Assembly (NCBI GenBank): GCA_947574505.1
Contig: CANPJW010000021.1
Location: forward strand, 1 to 44,170
Length of the DNA stretch: 44,170 nt
DNA from: an uncultured Bacteroides sp.
Lineage (GTDB): Bacteria > Bacteroidota > Bacteroidia > Bacteroidales > Bacteroidaceae
Reading direction: 5' to 3'
In this document: positions 44,090-44,170 of the stretch, piece by piece
How the letters are laid out: each line of letters opens with the position of its first letter
Position numbering within the stretch: position 1 is the stretch's first letter
Notes under the pieces: generated by a model
Database searches by the model: none
What the model was told of the DNA's origin: nothing
Seen by the model: the letters and a program-made list of their open reading frames with translations, nothing else
Translations under genes and position numbers: made by a program

Positions 44090-44170
44090 TATATAGCATC
44101 CACAAATTCATTGAGTTCCTATTATGAGAAGTTTCTCGCTACGGGAGAGGTGAAGTGCATAGATGATGAA
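44090..44170 (+). pseudogene. Start-less hsdS-like cassette, running off the window end
   Basis: An open frame without ATG begins after a TAA at 44087-44089 and reads YIASTNSLSSYYEKFLATGE, then VKCIDDE at the window end. The pattern Y-Y-E-K-F...G-x-V-x-C-I-D-D-E directly precedes the IPFEIP-x-x-W motif that opens target-recognition domains in many HsdS subunits. Because no start codon is available, it looks like a silent specificity cassette rather than the expressed gene. It is divergent from the recombinase gene and only 40 bases away. Only 27 codons are visible. Confidence 0.5.

Noticed and set aside
33175..44170. Idea that the hsdR fragment and the hsdS-like cassette are parts of one split restriction system
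   Set aside because: They are separated by 10 kb of ordinary chromosome and are on different mobile blocks; nothing visible links them, so they are treated as separate loci.

Overview
The window looks like a chromosomal segment of a Bacteroides species (Bacteroidales, B. thetaiotaomicron/ovatus type). The evidence is gene content and order (nusB-yajC-ybbR-coaE, a PUR-domain DUF3276 protein, a family GH97 glycosidase, a DUF5606 protein), many promoters of the Bacteroides type TAnnTTTG about 30 bases before start codons, moderate-to-low GC, and Bacteroidetes-specific forms of housekeeping proteins such as a 308-residue NusB. No tRNA, rRNA or CRISPR array was seen.

Layout. Positions 1-23100 are mostly ordinary chromosome: a 5'-truncated GH97 gene, purF-like amidophosphoribosyltransferase, pepT, gcvT, a KefB-type antiporter, a HIT protein, then on the other strand an S4 protein, pth, the L25/Ctc ribosomal protein and a PUR-domain protein. 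Next come the forward nusB-yajC-ybbR-coaE-DUF5606 cluster, reverse clpB and a pRiA4b ORF-3-like protein, a small conserved gene with a LysR regulator, and a reverse AAA-ATPase/PD-(D/E)XK-type protein abutting the LysR gene tail to tail.

Positions 23100-34500 are an accessory, repeat-rich region. It has a HU-family protein whose upstream region carries a three-unit 21-bp-period repeat inside nested inverted repeats, a cluster of ATTTCTCATA motifs before the ATPase gene, and a PAP2 phosphatase preceded by a tandemly duplicated 175-nt leader element. It also has two genes of unknown function behind another long leader, a gene fragment, and two copies of an IS5-like insertion sequence (28361-29454 and 33276-34175). 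The copies flank a 1226-residue RecQ-like helicase and the first 34 codons of a type I restriction hsdR gene that the second copy cuts off. Copy 1 also contains a 181-bp MITE-like insert with a 9-bp target duplication. A nearly identical 29-bp sequence occurs at both edges of the block (26106 and 34506).

Positions 34500-42660 return to chromosome: DUF1810, YccF, YeiH-type transporter, then a reverse cluster of carboxynorspermidine/saccharopine dehydrogenase-like protein, bcp and recA, a double-META lipoprotein, and dnaK. dnaK has a near-perfect sigma-54 type -24/-12 sequence upstream.

The right edge (42680-44170) is again mobile: a frameshifted fragment resembling the C-terminus of a mobilisation protein, a tyrosine recombinase, and a start-less reading frame that looks like the beginning of an HsdS recognition-domain cassette. 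This suggests that a phase-variable type I restriction-modification specificity locus begins here and continues outside the window.

The best candidates for something undescribed are the RecQ-like helicase linked to hsdR, the duplicated leader before the PAP2 gene, and the recombinase/hsdS-cassette edge. All family names come from recognition of motifs by eye; no database search was possible.
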